Origin: UBA8941 sp963780545
GTDB lineage: Archaea > Thermoproteota > Bathyarchaeia > TCS64
Assembly (NCBI GenBank): GCA_963780545.1
Contig: CAWACK010000016.1
Coordinates: 1-64,000 of the forward strand
Reading direction: 5' to 3'
Length of the DNA: 64,000 nucleotides
Below, piece after piece: positions 52,727-60,969 of this stretch (the stretch's first letter is position 1; each line of letters opens with the position of its first letter). The translations under genes were made by a program, and so were the position numbers. The notes beneath the pieces were generated by a model. The model saw only the letters and a program-made list of their open reading frames with translations, searched no databases and was not told the DNA's origin.

Positions 52727-53466
52727 ACCTTCTTCCCGTATTCCTGAGGCTCGCCATAGTCGGGAAGTTTGTTACCTGGGAGGGGCTCCTTATCCTCTTT
52801 CTCCTCGATGGGTAGCTGTGGCTTGTGATCTTTCCTGAACTCCTCTGGGAGGATGCGGTCCACTCGGAGGTTTTTAGCGACTACGTAGACCTCAGCGCTT
52901 CCCTTCCGGGAAGCCTTCGGTTTCACGATGTTAACATTCTCAAACATCGCTCTCATATCATGGATGAACGCCTCATGTTCCTTCCCCTGAAAGACCTTGA
53001 CTACCATCCATCCGTCACGCTTGAGCAGCTTGTCAGCGATGCTTAAGGCGGTCTTGGCGAGGTAGATCTGTCGGAGGTCGTCCAACTCCCAGACTCCCAC
53101 GACGTTGGGCGCCATATCACTCATCACGACATCAGTCTTCTCACCTTGGAATCTACCGAGGATTTCATCCTGAACTTCGGGGTCGGTCACGTCGCCGACG
53201 ATCGTCTCGACGTTATCCATGTAGAGGGGAAAGATCTCCTTCAGGTCGACGCCGACAACGAGGCCGCCTTTAATCGACTCTCCAGCCACTTGGAGCCAGC
53301 CACCAGGGGCAGCCCCCAAATCGAGAACCCGCTTCGCACCCTCGAAGAACCTGAACTCCTCGTTCAACTGCTTCAACTTATAGCTAGCCCTACTTCTGTA
53401 GCCCTCTTCCTTAGCCTTGTTATAGTAGTGTTCAGTCTTACGCTCATGGAGCCATCTGCTGGGCAT
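52723..53466 (-). CDS. rlmE: RlmE/FtsJ-family rRNA 2'-O-methyltransferase
   Basis: A 247-residue methyltransferase. The catalytic K-D-K-E set is visible as YRSRASYKLKQL (Lys), DVVMSDMAPN (Asp), GWMVVKVFQG (Lys) and SAEVYVVAKN (Glu); SAM binds at VLDLGAAPGGWLQVA. A charged C-terminal extension of about 45 residues beyond the core is typical of archaeal members. It should methylate a uridine or equivalent in 23S rRNA. It follows Trm1 by 24 bases, both being RNA methyltransferases on the minus strand. Confidence 0.92.
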   Translation of the reverse strand: MPSRWLHERKTEHYYNKAKEEGYRSRASYKLKQLNEEFRFFEGAKRVLDLGAAPGGWLQVAGESIKGGLVVGVDLKEIFPLYMDNVETIVGDVTDPEVQDEILGRFQGEKTDVVMSDMAPNVVGVWELDDLRQIYLAKTALSIADKLLKRDGWMVVKVFQGKEHEAFIHDMRAMFENVNIVKPKASRKGSAEVYVVAKNLRVDRILPEEFRKDHKPQLPIEEKEDKEPLPGNKLPDYGEPQEYGKKV

Positions 53467-53490
53467 AGCTTCTCGACACCCTTCGCGGGG

Positions 53491-54675
53491 TTATCCTTTA
53501 ATAACATTTACCAAATCGGTTACATTTGCCGTGGTCTTAACGCCTCGTGGGTCGAAGTGGGTTCGGGTTGCTGCGAAACCCGCCATCTTTAACTTCTCAA
53601 TGATCTCCTCTATACTAAGTGACGACCTTTTGACGCGTGAGCTTAACTCGTCGAGGTTATAGAATGTTGGCGGGAACCCGATTTCACCTTTGATCGTCTC
53701 GACGAGGCGGATGAGCCTCGTCTCCCATCCGCTGACACTGTGAGCCTCCGCTAGCATCTCGCCTGTGAATGCTTCGTCTGCGAGCTCCCCCAGCCACATT
53801 GGGCCACCGACGGTTAGCTGCCCACTACAGCTTGGGCACGTCCTTGAGGCCTTCAAGTAAGACCCCTTAAACACGGCACGGTAGAGACACTTCGGGCAGT
53901 GGAGTATGTATCCCATCTCAGCGAGGGCTGCATCAGCCGGCTTCGCGCTGTGTGTGAGAGAGAGATAAACGCGGACATAGTGGTCGGCGTAGAAGCTGAA
54001 GAGAGGCTTCACCCCCATCTCATGGATCGCCGCGGCGTGGACGGCAGCCCCTACAACCAGGCGGAGGGCGACCTCATGCGTATATACGGTACGGAGTGGT
54101 CGCCCACCATATTTACGGAGGCAGGCTGAGGGGCTAACACCACAGAGAGGCGCCATATCCGTAGCCGTCAAAGCGATAATCCCCCCATCCCTCGTTGCCC
54201 TCACCGCAGAATCTAGGAACTGAGAGGGTGATCCAAAGGGGTCAACATCTACGTAATCGAACCGGTTCATTGGGCTGCTATGGAGGTTCATCATCAGATT
54301 GGCATCCATGAAGCGGACGCTAACCTTGTCTGAGACGCCGTTCCTGCGTGCGTTCTCCAAAGTAAGCTGGACTCCACTAGGGTTAAGATCCCCCATTAAT
54401 ACCTTCTTCACCCCCGCCTCGAGGACGAGCCTTACCCCCCTTACCCCACAGCCGCACATTGGTTCACATGCATCTGCTGGCCTCCCAAGCCGCGTACCCT
54501 GAATCGAGACGACGAGGATAGCGGTATCCCTGTTGAGTCTCATTAATGGGTTGTAGAAAACCGCTGACCTACTTCGGGCATGGTCTAGTGGTTCTCCTTG
54601 CCCTCTACAAAGTGATGGGACGAGGAGCCTAGCGGCTCCCTCATCTGTCTCCTCAACGGGGAACCAGAAGTCCAT
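53491..54675 (-). CDS. trm1: tRNA (guanine26-N2)-dimethyltransferase Trm1
   Basis: A 394-residue enzyme. It has FYNPLMRLNRDTAILVVS, a SAM motif CEPMCGCGVRGVRLVLEAG, and the family motif VDVDPFGSPSQFLDSAVR. A zinc site (CPKCLYRAVF ... CPSCSGQL) sits in the C-terminal part, then SGWETRLIRLVETI and the last helix domain. It dimethylates G26 in most tRNAs. It forms a pair with RlmE downstream. The upstream Ldh2-type gene lies 28 bases away. Confidence 0.95.
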   Translation of the reverse strand: MDFWFPVEETDEGAARLLVPSLCRGQGEPLDHARSRSAVFYNPLMRLNRDTAILVVSIQGTRLGRPADACEPMCGCGVRGVRLVLEAGVKKVLMGDLNPSGVQLTLENARRNGVSDKVSVRFMDANLMMNLHSSPMNRFDYVDVDPFGSPSQFLDSAVRATRDGGIIALTATDMAPLCGVSPSACLRKYGGRPLRTVYTHEVALRLVVGAAVHAAAIHEMGVKPLFSFYADHYVRVYLSLTHSAKPADAALAEMGYILHCPKCLYRAVFKGSYLKASRTCPSCSGQLTVGGPMWLGELADEAFTGEMLAEAHSVSGWETRLIRLVETIKGEIGFPPTFYNLDELSSRVKRSSLSIEEIIEKLKMAGFAATRTHFDPRGVKTTANVTDLVNVIKG

Positions 54676-54703
54676 AGCGGTTGAAGAGAGGAAGCTATAT
54701 CTT

Positions 54704-55750
54704 TTATCTCTTCTTCAGGGCAATCTTCGGATCGAGGCCGAGCTCGATACTGATCTTTGAGATCTGGTCCCAACTATCCTCGGGAAGAGGAATGCCGTCG
54801 TGTAGTCTCTGCTTCTTGGATATCCTCTCGGGGTCACCGGGGACAAGAACAATCTCGCCCTTCTCCGGCTTACGCGACTTGACAAAGTTGATAACCTCGG
54901 TAGACTTCTCCTTGAAGGCATCGAGGCCGACAAAGGCCTCGGGATTAATGGCTATACAGAAAACGCCATTGGGGCTAGGCGGATTCTTACTATCTTCCAT
55001 ACTCGTCCTGCTGCCAGTTAGTACAGCGCCGAGGAGCTCGGATGCCATCTGAAGGCCATAGCCCTTATGCTCACCGAAACCGAGGAGGTACCCATCGTCA
55101 TAGAAGGCGTTAGGGTCATCGGTTGGATTACCATTCTTGTCCCTTATCCAATGTGTAGGAACCTTAGAGTGCTTTGCCCGCGCGACGCTGACCTTACCAG
55201 CTGCGGCGAGACTGGTCGCGTAGTCCATAAGAAAGTTCTCCCCCGTGGCAGTGGGGGTGCTTATGCTGGCAGGATTTGTACCGAATGTCCTGCCAGTGCC
55301 ATGGAAGGGCGAAACGAGGGGGTTTCCAACGTTAGCATACATCATACCAATCATATCATGTTCCGTTGCCCATGTCGTGTAGTAGCCGAGTCTACCGATG
55401 TGGTTGATGTTGAAGCCACCGACGGCAGCGACCATACTCATCTTCGCCTTCTCCACAGCGATCTCCATCATCTTCATGGCTGTGACTTGGCCGAATCCCC
55501 AGCGCCCGTCGATGTAGGCTGAAGCTGACGTCTCCTTAATGATGCTAGGGTTTTCTTTCGGGTGGATGTATCCCTGCCTTATCCTCTCCCCGTAGACTGG
55601 GAAGTAATAGACTCCATGGCTATCGTGTCCGCATAGGTTCGCCTCGACAAGTGTACCTGCGACGAAATCCGCCTTGCTCTTAGGCGCACCTAGGGCGACG
55701 AATATCTGGGTCCCGAGCTCCCTGAGCCCCTGGGCCTCGGTGATGATCAT
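54704..55750 (-). CDS. Ldh2-family malate/L-lactate/ureidoglycolate dehydrogenase
   Basis: NAD(P)-dependent oxidoreductase of the MDH/LDH2 family, 348 residues. The catalytic His is in CGHDSHGVYYFPVYGERIRQ, with VGGFNINHIGRLGYYTTWA, NPLVSPFHGTGRTFGTNP and the C-terminal GFGEHKGYGLQMASELLGAV. Which 2-hydroxyacid it uses cannot be told. The rest of the region (threonine aldolase, dehydratase, racemase) suggests amino-acid-linked carbon use. It sits between threonine aldolase and Trm1. Confidence 0.92.
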   Translation of the reverse strand: MIITEAQGLRELGTQIFVALGAPKSKADFVAGTLVEANLCGHDSHGVYYFPVYGERIRQGYIHPKENPSIIKETSASAYIDGRWGFGQVTAMKMMEIAVEKAKMSMVAAVGGFNINHIGRLGYYTTWATEHDMIGMMYANVGNPLVSPFHGTGRTFGTNPASISTPTATGENFLMDYATSLAAAGKVSVARAKHSKVPTHWIRDKNGNPTDDPNAFYDDGYLLGFGEHKGYGLQMASELLGAVLTGSRTSMEDSKNPPSPNGVFCIAINPEAFVGLDAFKEKSTEVINFVKSRKPEKGEIVLVPGDPERISKKQRLHDGIPLPEDSWDQISKISIELGLDPKIALKKR

Positions 55751-55788
55751 AGGAGAGAAAACGGATGCAGGTGGTAAAAAAGGGTTGG

Positions 55789-56817
55789 CTACTTAACTAG
55801 CTTGCCGAGACCTTCTACGAACTGTTTGATGTCCTCACGTTCTATTCCGTAGTGGGTGCATAGGCGAGTACCGATACCGTGGGCTTCACTTTTCCAGCCC
55901 AGCTTGCTGCATGCCCTGTTCCAATCCGTGTCCTTCCAACCGATTGTTGTGTAGTCGATGTAGAGCATGTTTGTTTGGACGGGGTTTAGGACCCTAATAC
56001 CCATCTTCTGAATCCCCTCAGCAAGGAGCTTGGCGTTGTCGTGGTCATCCTTGAGTCTGTCAACCATCTTCGTAATGGCGATGATGCCCGGCGCTGCGAT
56101 TATTCCCGCTTGCCTTAGGCCTCCGCCTAGCATCTTCCTATACTTTCTAGCCTTCTTCATCAGATCCTCAGTACCCACAACAACGCTTCCGACTGGTGCA
56201 GAGAGCCCTTTACTGAGGCAGATTTGAATAGTATCCGCATACTTCGTCAACTCCTTCACATCGACGCCCAATGCGATGGATGCATTGAAGACCCTCGCGC
56301 CATCCATATGGACGCTTAAGTTGTGGGCCTTCGCCACATCCCAGTCCGCCTTGAGCTGCTTTGAAGTGATAGCGATACCTCCGGCTGAGTTATGTGTGTT
56401 CTCAACGCAGACGAGGCTGGTGGGTGGATGGTGAATATCCTCTGTCCTGATCGCCTTTTCAATGTCCTCTGGCTTCATCCACCCAAGTTCACCAGGGACT
56501 GTTCGTGCCATAAGCTGGCCCATGACTGCCAGTCCGCCAACCTCGTTAACATAGATGTGGCTCCGAGACTCGAGGATGATCTCGTCGCCACGCTTAGTGT
56601 GGGCGAGAACGCTCACTGCGTTACCCATCGTGCCACTTGTGACGAACAGCGCCGCCTCCTTGCCCGTAATCTCGGCAGCGATCCTTTCTAACTCGTTTAC
56701 GGTGGGGTCCTCCATGAAAACGTCGTCCCCCACCTTGGCCTTGTAGGCCGCCTCCCGCATTTCTGGCGTTGGCCAGGTGACGGTGTCACTTCTGAAGTCT
56801 AGGTTCTTCTCGACCAT
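55789..56817 (-). CDS. L-threonine aldolase (low specificity type)
   Basis: Fold-type I PLP enzyme of 342 residues, from ATG 56817 (MVEKNLDFRSDTVTWPTPEM); the frame is open to 57096 but upstream is not family-like. VGDDVFMEDPTVNELE, FVTSGTMGNAVSVLAHTKRG and the PLP Lys in ICLSKGLSAPVGSVV are present. It cleaves threonine or allo-threonine to glycine and acetaldehyde. The Ldh2-type gene is 38 bases downstream, so they may be co-transcribed. Confidence 0.93.
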   Translation of the reverse strand: MVEKNLDFRSDTVTWPTPEMREAAYKAKVGDDVFMEDPTVNELERIAAEITGKEAALFVTSGTMGNAVSVLAHTKRGDEIILESRSHIYVNEVGGLAVMGQLMARTVPGELGWMKPEDIEKAIRTEDIHHPPTSLVCVENTHNSAGGIAITSKQLKADWDVAKAHNLSVHMDGARVFNASIALGVDVKELTKYADTIQICLSKGLSAPVGSVVVGTEDLMKKARKYRKMLGGGLRQAGIIAAPGIIAITKMVDRLKDDHDNAKLLAEGIQKMGIRVLNPVQTNMLYIDYTTIGWKDTDWNRACSKLGWKSEAHGIGTRLCTHYGIEREDIKQFVEGLGKLVK

Positions 56818-56916
56818 GAAGATTCGAGTATCAACGTCACATAAGTAGCTTAAGGGATTTGGGTCCGAATCTGGACAAGCCTTATCAGATACAAGCTCGC
56901 AGGGAACCTGATAGCT

Positions 56917-57807
56917 TTGGCGGAGAAAAAGAAACGGCTGCCACACTTGAAGGGTACGACTATAATTGCAATCATCTTCGTAGGCATCTTCATCGTCAGC
57001 CTCGCCGCTGTTTTTATCACCCCGAAACAGACGACCCAGACGACGCAGACGGGCTACATCAACGTCAGCCGCGAAGAGCACTACTGGATGAGCCAATCTA
57101 ACAATACACTGGTATCCAGATACCTTGTGAACTACGGTTTCGCTGCGCTCCAGGACACACCCAACGTGACTGTCACCGATAAAACAGACCCCAACCTTAC
57201 CTGGATTCCTATTGTGCAGAGCAGCTCAAACGTCCAGGTAAGCTACAACAATGCTACTGGGGAGATCATCGTGGTGGCGACGAATATGAAGGCTGGGGAC
57301 AAAGTCTTCGCCCAAGTTGCCTTTAAGATGGACCCCGTCAACATCTTCGCCTCTGGACAGAGTCCTTCAACACAGGTTAGCCCCCCGATCCTTAATTATG
57401 GTGACGAAAAGGACGTCACAATCACTATAAGCCCATTCACAATACAGAAAACGAGTAACATCACTGAGGTGGGCGTCTACGCCTGGTTCACAGAGGCGGC
57501 CGCCAACATCACAAGTATCTCAACGACACCTCACGTGGATGTTGAAGTCCCACAATACCAAGCGATCTGGCAGTACAAATATCCTACGACATTCAACTAC
57601 GATTCCCATACAGCTGTGTATCGTGTAAAAGTCACATCGTCCACGGCTTTAGGCGACGTAATCCTAAGGACCTGGGTCGAGGCACGCTACGGTTACCCCC
57701 TTAGAATGAAGGCCGATGGGAAGATTGAAGGAGCGGGGGGGCAATTCTTCAGGGGCGACTCGGGTATAGACTATCAATACCAACACTTGATTGGGGTATC
57801 AAGCTAG
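56917..57807 (+). CDS. Membrane-anchored extracytoplasmic protein, unknown function
   Basis: A 296-residue protein. A basic N-terminus (MAEKKKRLPHLKG) is followed by one transmembrane segment (TIIAIIFVGIFIVSLAAVFI) and a long Thr/Ser/Asn-rich domain with many N-glycosylation-type sites (NNT, NVT, NLT, NAT, NIT) and beta-strand character. No known catalytic motif was found. It is probably a surface protein anchored by the N-terminal helix. It starts at TTG 56917 and its stop abuts the convergent MBL gene stop. Confidence 0.72.
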   Translation: MAEKKKRLPHLKGTTIIAIIFVGIFIVSLAAVFITPKQTTQTTQTGYINVSREEHYWMSQSNNTLVSRYLVNYGFAALQDTPNVTVTDKTDPNLTWIPIVQSSSNVQVSYNNATGEIIVVATNMKAGDKVFAQVAFKMDPVNIFASGQSPSTQVSPPILNYGDEKDVTITISPFTIQKTSNITEVGVYAWFTEAAANITSISTTPHVDVEVPQYQAIWQYKYPTTFNYDSHTAVYRVKVTSSTALGDVILRTWVEARYGYPLRMKADGKIEGAGGQFFRGDSGIDYQYQHLIGVSS

Positions 57808-58404
57808 CTAGGCGTAGAGTTCCGCGTTCCTCAGAGCGATCTTGATGTTTTCCTCAGCGCCCGTCAAAACGGGGACGCCATGTCCGGGGAGCATAACGTC
57901 GACCTTTAACTTGGTCAGTTTTCGAATCGACTCGATTAGAGCCCCTAGATTCCCAGACTCACCGTCGAACCGGCCAAAGTAGCCGTCGGGGAAGACCGTA
58001 TCACCGGAGAAGAGGACCCTCAACCCACGGGCATAGAGACACATACCACCCTCAGTGTGGCCGGGCGTCCAGATCACCTCTAGGGGTGAGATCTCCGTCT
58101 CTATGATGTCCCCTTCCTTTACCTTCACGAGGTTTTCCCCTAGACTCGAGGCGATGTATCTAGAGTCGATGTCGTGTATGTAGACCCATGGGTTTGCCCT
58201 CTCTAAAATAAGGAACGCCCCCATAGCGTGGTCATGATGGGCATGGGTGATGACAATTTTATCGACGTTCCCAGGCAGTACGCCTATCTCCTCCAGCTGT
58301 GGCCAGACGGGATTAGCTCTGTTCCCAATCCCAGTATCGATTATGGTGGCCTTTTGCTTTCCGATCACGTAGATATTGCTGCAGAGTCCATCCCCCAGTA
58401 TCAT
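57808..58404 (-). CDS. Metallo-beta-lactamase fold hydrolase
   Basis: A 198-residue MBL-fold enzyme. The metal motif HAHHDHAMGA, the third His in PGHTEGGMC, Asp in FSGDTVFPDG and the last His in PGHGVPVL make a two-metal site of the glyoxalase II type. The frame stays open upstream to about 58492 but holds no ATG, GTG or TTG, so ATG 58404 is the only visible start, leaving a short N-terminus. The substrate is unknown. It faces the membrane-anchored protein gene. Confidence 0.88.
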   Translation of the reverse strand: MILGDGLCSNIYVIGKQKATIIDTGIGNRANPVWPQLEEIGVLPGNVDKIVITHAHHDHAMGAFLILERANPWVYIHDIDSRYIASSLGENLVKVKEGDIIETEISPLEVIWTPGHTEGGMCLYARGLRVLFSGDTVFPDGYFGRFDGESGNLGALIESIRKLTKLKVDVMLPGHGVPVLTGAEENIKIALRNAELYA

Positions 58405-58502
58405 GTGAACGCCGTTGAGTTTAGGGGTGTCCTTGCCGAGGTTGGAAAATCTGGGGCAAACCTGATCGCCTAGGTGAGGTGTTTCCTTTCGTTAAAAGGC
58501 TT

Positions 58503-59162
58503 CTAGGGAATCCTGATGAGGTGGAGTCGAAGGACGAGGTAGCCCTCCTCGTAGTCGTAATCGAGTCCCTCTAGGTCATGCCCCTCCGGTATGCGGTAGC
58601 TGCGGTTGAACTCTTTATCCAATGTGCTGTGGAGATGAATTAAGGGACCATTTGCCTCGACCAAGATACTTTTCTCTAGTCTCTTCGGCATCTCCGCTGT
58701 TATGACGTACTCCATATGCTCAAATACTTCGCCGCCTGGGAGGTTGCCGCCCGTAACGGTGAAGTCCTCATTCTCGTAGTAGATCTGTTTATTACGGGTG
58801 TGTAAGTACCAGGGGAACAATGAGGCTACCGCTATCGTTACGAAGAAGAGGAAACTGTAGAGCCCCGCGATCCATGGGCTGACCTCACCTACTATGAATG
58901 GGAAGACAACAGTTATACCCGTAGTTGGGAGACCTGCGACGAAGCCAGCAGCAGCTGCGGAGAGCCCAACGACGATCATCAATAATCCCCCAACTAACAT
59001 GATCGTCCTCCTCCTGATCTTATAATCCACAACCTCCTCCGTGCAGTCGAGGCACATCTCAGTCTCTACGTCGAAGCAGCCACGGCAAACTAGGTGCCCA
59101 CACCTTGGACAGAGAATATCTGCGTCCTCAGCCCCACAGACCCAGCAGTTGTCGTTTCCCAT
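58503..59162 (-). CDS. Membrane protein with N-terminal eight-cysteine zinc module
   Basis: About 219 residues. The N-terminus has C-x2-C-x8-C-x2-C-x4-C-x2-C-x7-C-x2-C (CWVCG to CLDC), almost the same spacing as the small protein at 40917-41117. Two or three hydrophobic segments follow (IMLVGGLLMIVVGLSAAAAG; IAGLYSFLFFVTIAVASLF), then a soluble C-terminal domain ending VLRLHLIRIP. ATG 59162 is chosen; ATG 59192 overlaps the upstream gene. Function unknown. Confidence 0.75.
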   Translation of the reverse strand: MGNDNCWVCGAEDADILCPRCGHLVCRGCFDVETEMCLDCTEEVVDYKIRRRTIMLVGGLLMIVVGLSAAAAGFVAGLPTTGITVVFPFIVGEVSPWIAGLYSFLFFVTIAVASLFPWYLHTRNKQIYYENEDFTVTGGNLPGGEVFEHMEYVITAEMPKRLEKSILVEANGPLIHLHSTLDKEFNRSYRIPEGHDLEGLDYDYEEGYLVLRLHLIRIP

Positions 59163-59167
59163 GTTCC

Positions 59168-59410
59168 TCACCAGGTTATTACACCCATCCAAGACGCAGC
59201 GTACAAACTGGCTGTGATGATTATCCCCAAGATGATGATAAATTTGATTAATCTCCTGCTGTCATTTGCCTTTGCAAATGGACCGCTGAGGAAGCCAAGA
59301 CGCCGCTGCTCGAGCTGAGCTGGCTCCGATCGTAGGCTGAGGTAAACCATTATAACACCTAACCACGCTATGAGGAAGCCTAACCCGATTATAGCGATGG
59401 ATGTACTCAC
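59168..59410 (-). CDS. Small two-helix membrane protein (possibly DUF131-like)
   Basis: An 80-residue protein with a membrane helix at each end (IAIIGLGFLIAWLGVIMVYL and FIIILGIIITASLYAASWMG) and a basic loop containing LGFLSGPFAKANDSRR. The two-helix layout with a short loop resembles archaeal DUF131 proteins, but the identity is not firm. It ends five bases before the zinc-module membrane protein, so both are likely produced together. Confidence 0.6.
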   Translation of the reverse strand: MSTSIAIIGLGFLIAWLGVIMVYLSLRSEPAQLEQRRLGFLSGPFAKANDSRRLIKFIIILGIIITASLYAASWMGVITW

Positions 59411-59454
59411 CTTGAATCTCTCACAGTAGGCTTTCTCGGTTATTTTAAACCTTT

Positions 59455-60105
59455 CTAGGTGCCCCAGAGAGATGCCTTACCCATGTACTCGTTGACCTCC
59501 CACTCCCTGACTGCTACGTTGTCAATATCTACGACATAGATGGCGTGGAGTCTCGCGTTTCTTATCTCCTCCATGCTGACGGGTGGGTTGCTATAGTAGA
59601 GGTCGCAGAGTCGTTTAATGTAGTTGCACTCCTCCTCGGTGCGGAACCGGGGAGGCTTGGTAAGGCAAGGCGGTGTCTGGAGGACATAATATGGGGGAGT
59701 GGCTAGGACGAACTTGCTGGCGTATCCACTGTAGCGGGTAATCTTGCTCGCCGTCCTTGCTCTGAGGTAGACGAGGGGGTCGATTGCATTCTCGGGAGGC
59801 ACGAAGCCTGTCTCAGCCTCAACTATTAGGCTGCCTAGTCCCTTCTCGGCGTAGACATCTGTGCTCACCCCGTCGACAGCGGTCTCAAGCTTCACATCGA
59901 AGCCCGCCTCTATGAGGTGGGCGGCGCAGACGAGCTCCATGACCGAGTGGTTGATCTTCACCCTGTTTTGGCGGTGCATCGCCTCGAGGTCGTCCCTGAG
60001 GACTCGGATCTGATCCCTGTGATTGGGGTCCAACCTCTCGAGAATCTTGGACATAACCGAGTCAATGTCCCTCATGAACTCCTCGGTAGACCCTTTTGCC
60101 CCCAT
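59455..60105 (-). CDS. Hypothetical protein with a PD-(D/E)XK nuclease-like core
   Basis: A 216-residue soluble protein. A helical N-terminal third (IDSVMSKILERLDPNHRDQI) leads into MELVCAAHLIEAGFDVKLET, then VSTDVYAEKGLGSLIVEAETG. The pattern of an alpha helix with a Glu, a strand with Asp and a following E-A-E strand is that of PD-(D/E)XK nucleases, with Lys replaced. Two cysteines later (CNYIKRLCDLYYS) may pair or bind metal. No partner gene is adjacent. The nuclease reading is an inference from pattern. Confidence 0.6.
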   Translation of the reverse strand: MGAKGSTEEFMRDIDSVMSKILERLDPNHRDQIRVLRDDLEAMHRQNRVKINHSVMELVCAAHLIEAGFDVKLETAVDGVSTDVYAEKGLGSLIVEAETGFVPPENAIDPLVYLRARTASKITRYSGYASKFVLATPPYYVLQTPPCLTKPPRFRTEEECNYIKRLCDLYYSNPPVSMEEIRNARLHAIYVVDIDNVAVREWEVNEYMGKASLWGT

Positions 60106-60213
60106 TTATGCACCGGAGCCCTTACTCTCATTCAGTGAAACTAACTATTAAAGTGAACCGGTGACCCACCGAGGAGATAAATACATCGATAAAATACGGT
60201 TAGGCGACCCAAG

Positions 60214-60519
60214 ATGCCTGAGAAGAGCGTATGGGAAATATTCTGTGAGGAGTGCCCCGGCGTCAGCGACGCCTACTCGAAGCTAAGCCAATCTATTGCC
60301 TCTCATGGAGGCATAGACGAGAAGACCCGGCTCCTCATCATGATAGGGATCTATTCAACAACCCGGGACCCTGTGGCGCTGCGTCACTTCGTTAGGATGG
60401 CGATGAAGGCGGAGATACCTAAGAAGCAGATAGAGGCAGCTGCGCTGATGGCATTCAATACCGGTGTGACGAATGCGGAGCTTTCCATCCCAATCATAGC
60501 AGAGATTATGAAGAAATGA
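60214..60519 (+). CDS. Carboxymuconolactone decarboxylase/AhpD-fold protein without the CxxC pair
   Basis: A 101-residue helical protein: GIDEKTRLLIMIGIYSTTRD, then VALRHFVRMAMKAEIPKKQI and an alanine-rich helix EAAALMAFNTGVTNAELSIP. The AhpD-like fold normally carries C-x-x-C before the conserved His; here the equivalent place reads TRDPVALRH, so peroxidase-type chemistry is unlikely. Its end overlaps the convergent GIY-YIG gene by fourteen bases. Confidence 0.7.
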   Translation: MPEKSVWEIFCEECPGVSDAYSKLSQSIASHGGIDEKTRLLIMIGIYSTTRDPVALRHFVRMAMKAEIPKKQIEAAALMAFNTGVTNAELSIPIIAEIMKK

Positions 60520-60937
60520 GTTCGCCGAGATCCATTTTCTCTAAACCTATTTCTTTTAGGAAGCCAAACTCCTCGACGCGGTAGAGGTGACTAGGGCAGC
60601 CGCAGTCGCTGCAGCCGAATCGGGGGACGGATTCACCCCTCTCCGCCACCTTTTTCGCTATCTCGCACTCCATCCTGATCGACCTATCCGTGGCGTATAT
60701 CTCCTCCACCTCGACCTCGGGGCGACGAAGGAGATAGTCGATGTGCCAATGAATCGCCCTACCCTGACCCCTATTGGTCTTCAGGTGCCTACTAAGGCGA
60801 GGCATCAAGCTGTTCAGCGCCGATCCCACGTATACGTATAGTCCCTTCGGGAATGATATCACGCCGAGTGCGCCTACATTTACCTCCACATCCTCATTTA
60901 CACGCATGCAGAGGCAGTAGCTTCCCCGTATGACCAT
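60506..60937 (-). CDS. GIY-YIG-fold DUF123 family protein
   Basis: A 143-residue protein of the DUF123 type. GLYVYVGSALNSLMPRLSRHL carries the Y-x-Y-V-G-S form of the GIY-YIG core, followed by HWHIDYLLRRPEVEVEEIYA and a cysteine-rich SRFGCSDCGCPSHLY-like segment near the end. DUF123 is often found next to or fused with endonuclease III in archaea; no such gene is adjacent here. Nuclease activity is unproven for the family. Confidence 0.85.
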   Translation of the reverse strand: MVIRGSYCLCMRVNEDVEVNVGALGVISFPKGLYVYVGSALNSLMPRLSRHLKTNRGQGRAIHWHIDYLLRRPEVEVEEIYATDRSIRMECEIAKKVAERGESVPRFGCSDCGCPSHLYRVEEFGFLKEIGLEKMDLGELISS

Positions 60938-60969
60938 TGCTGCAGATAGGAGGCGCGGTGAATAAATTG

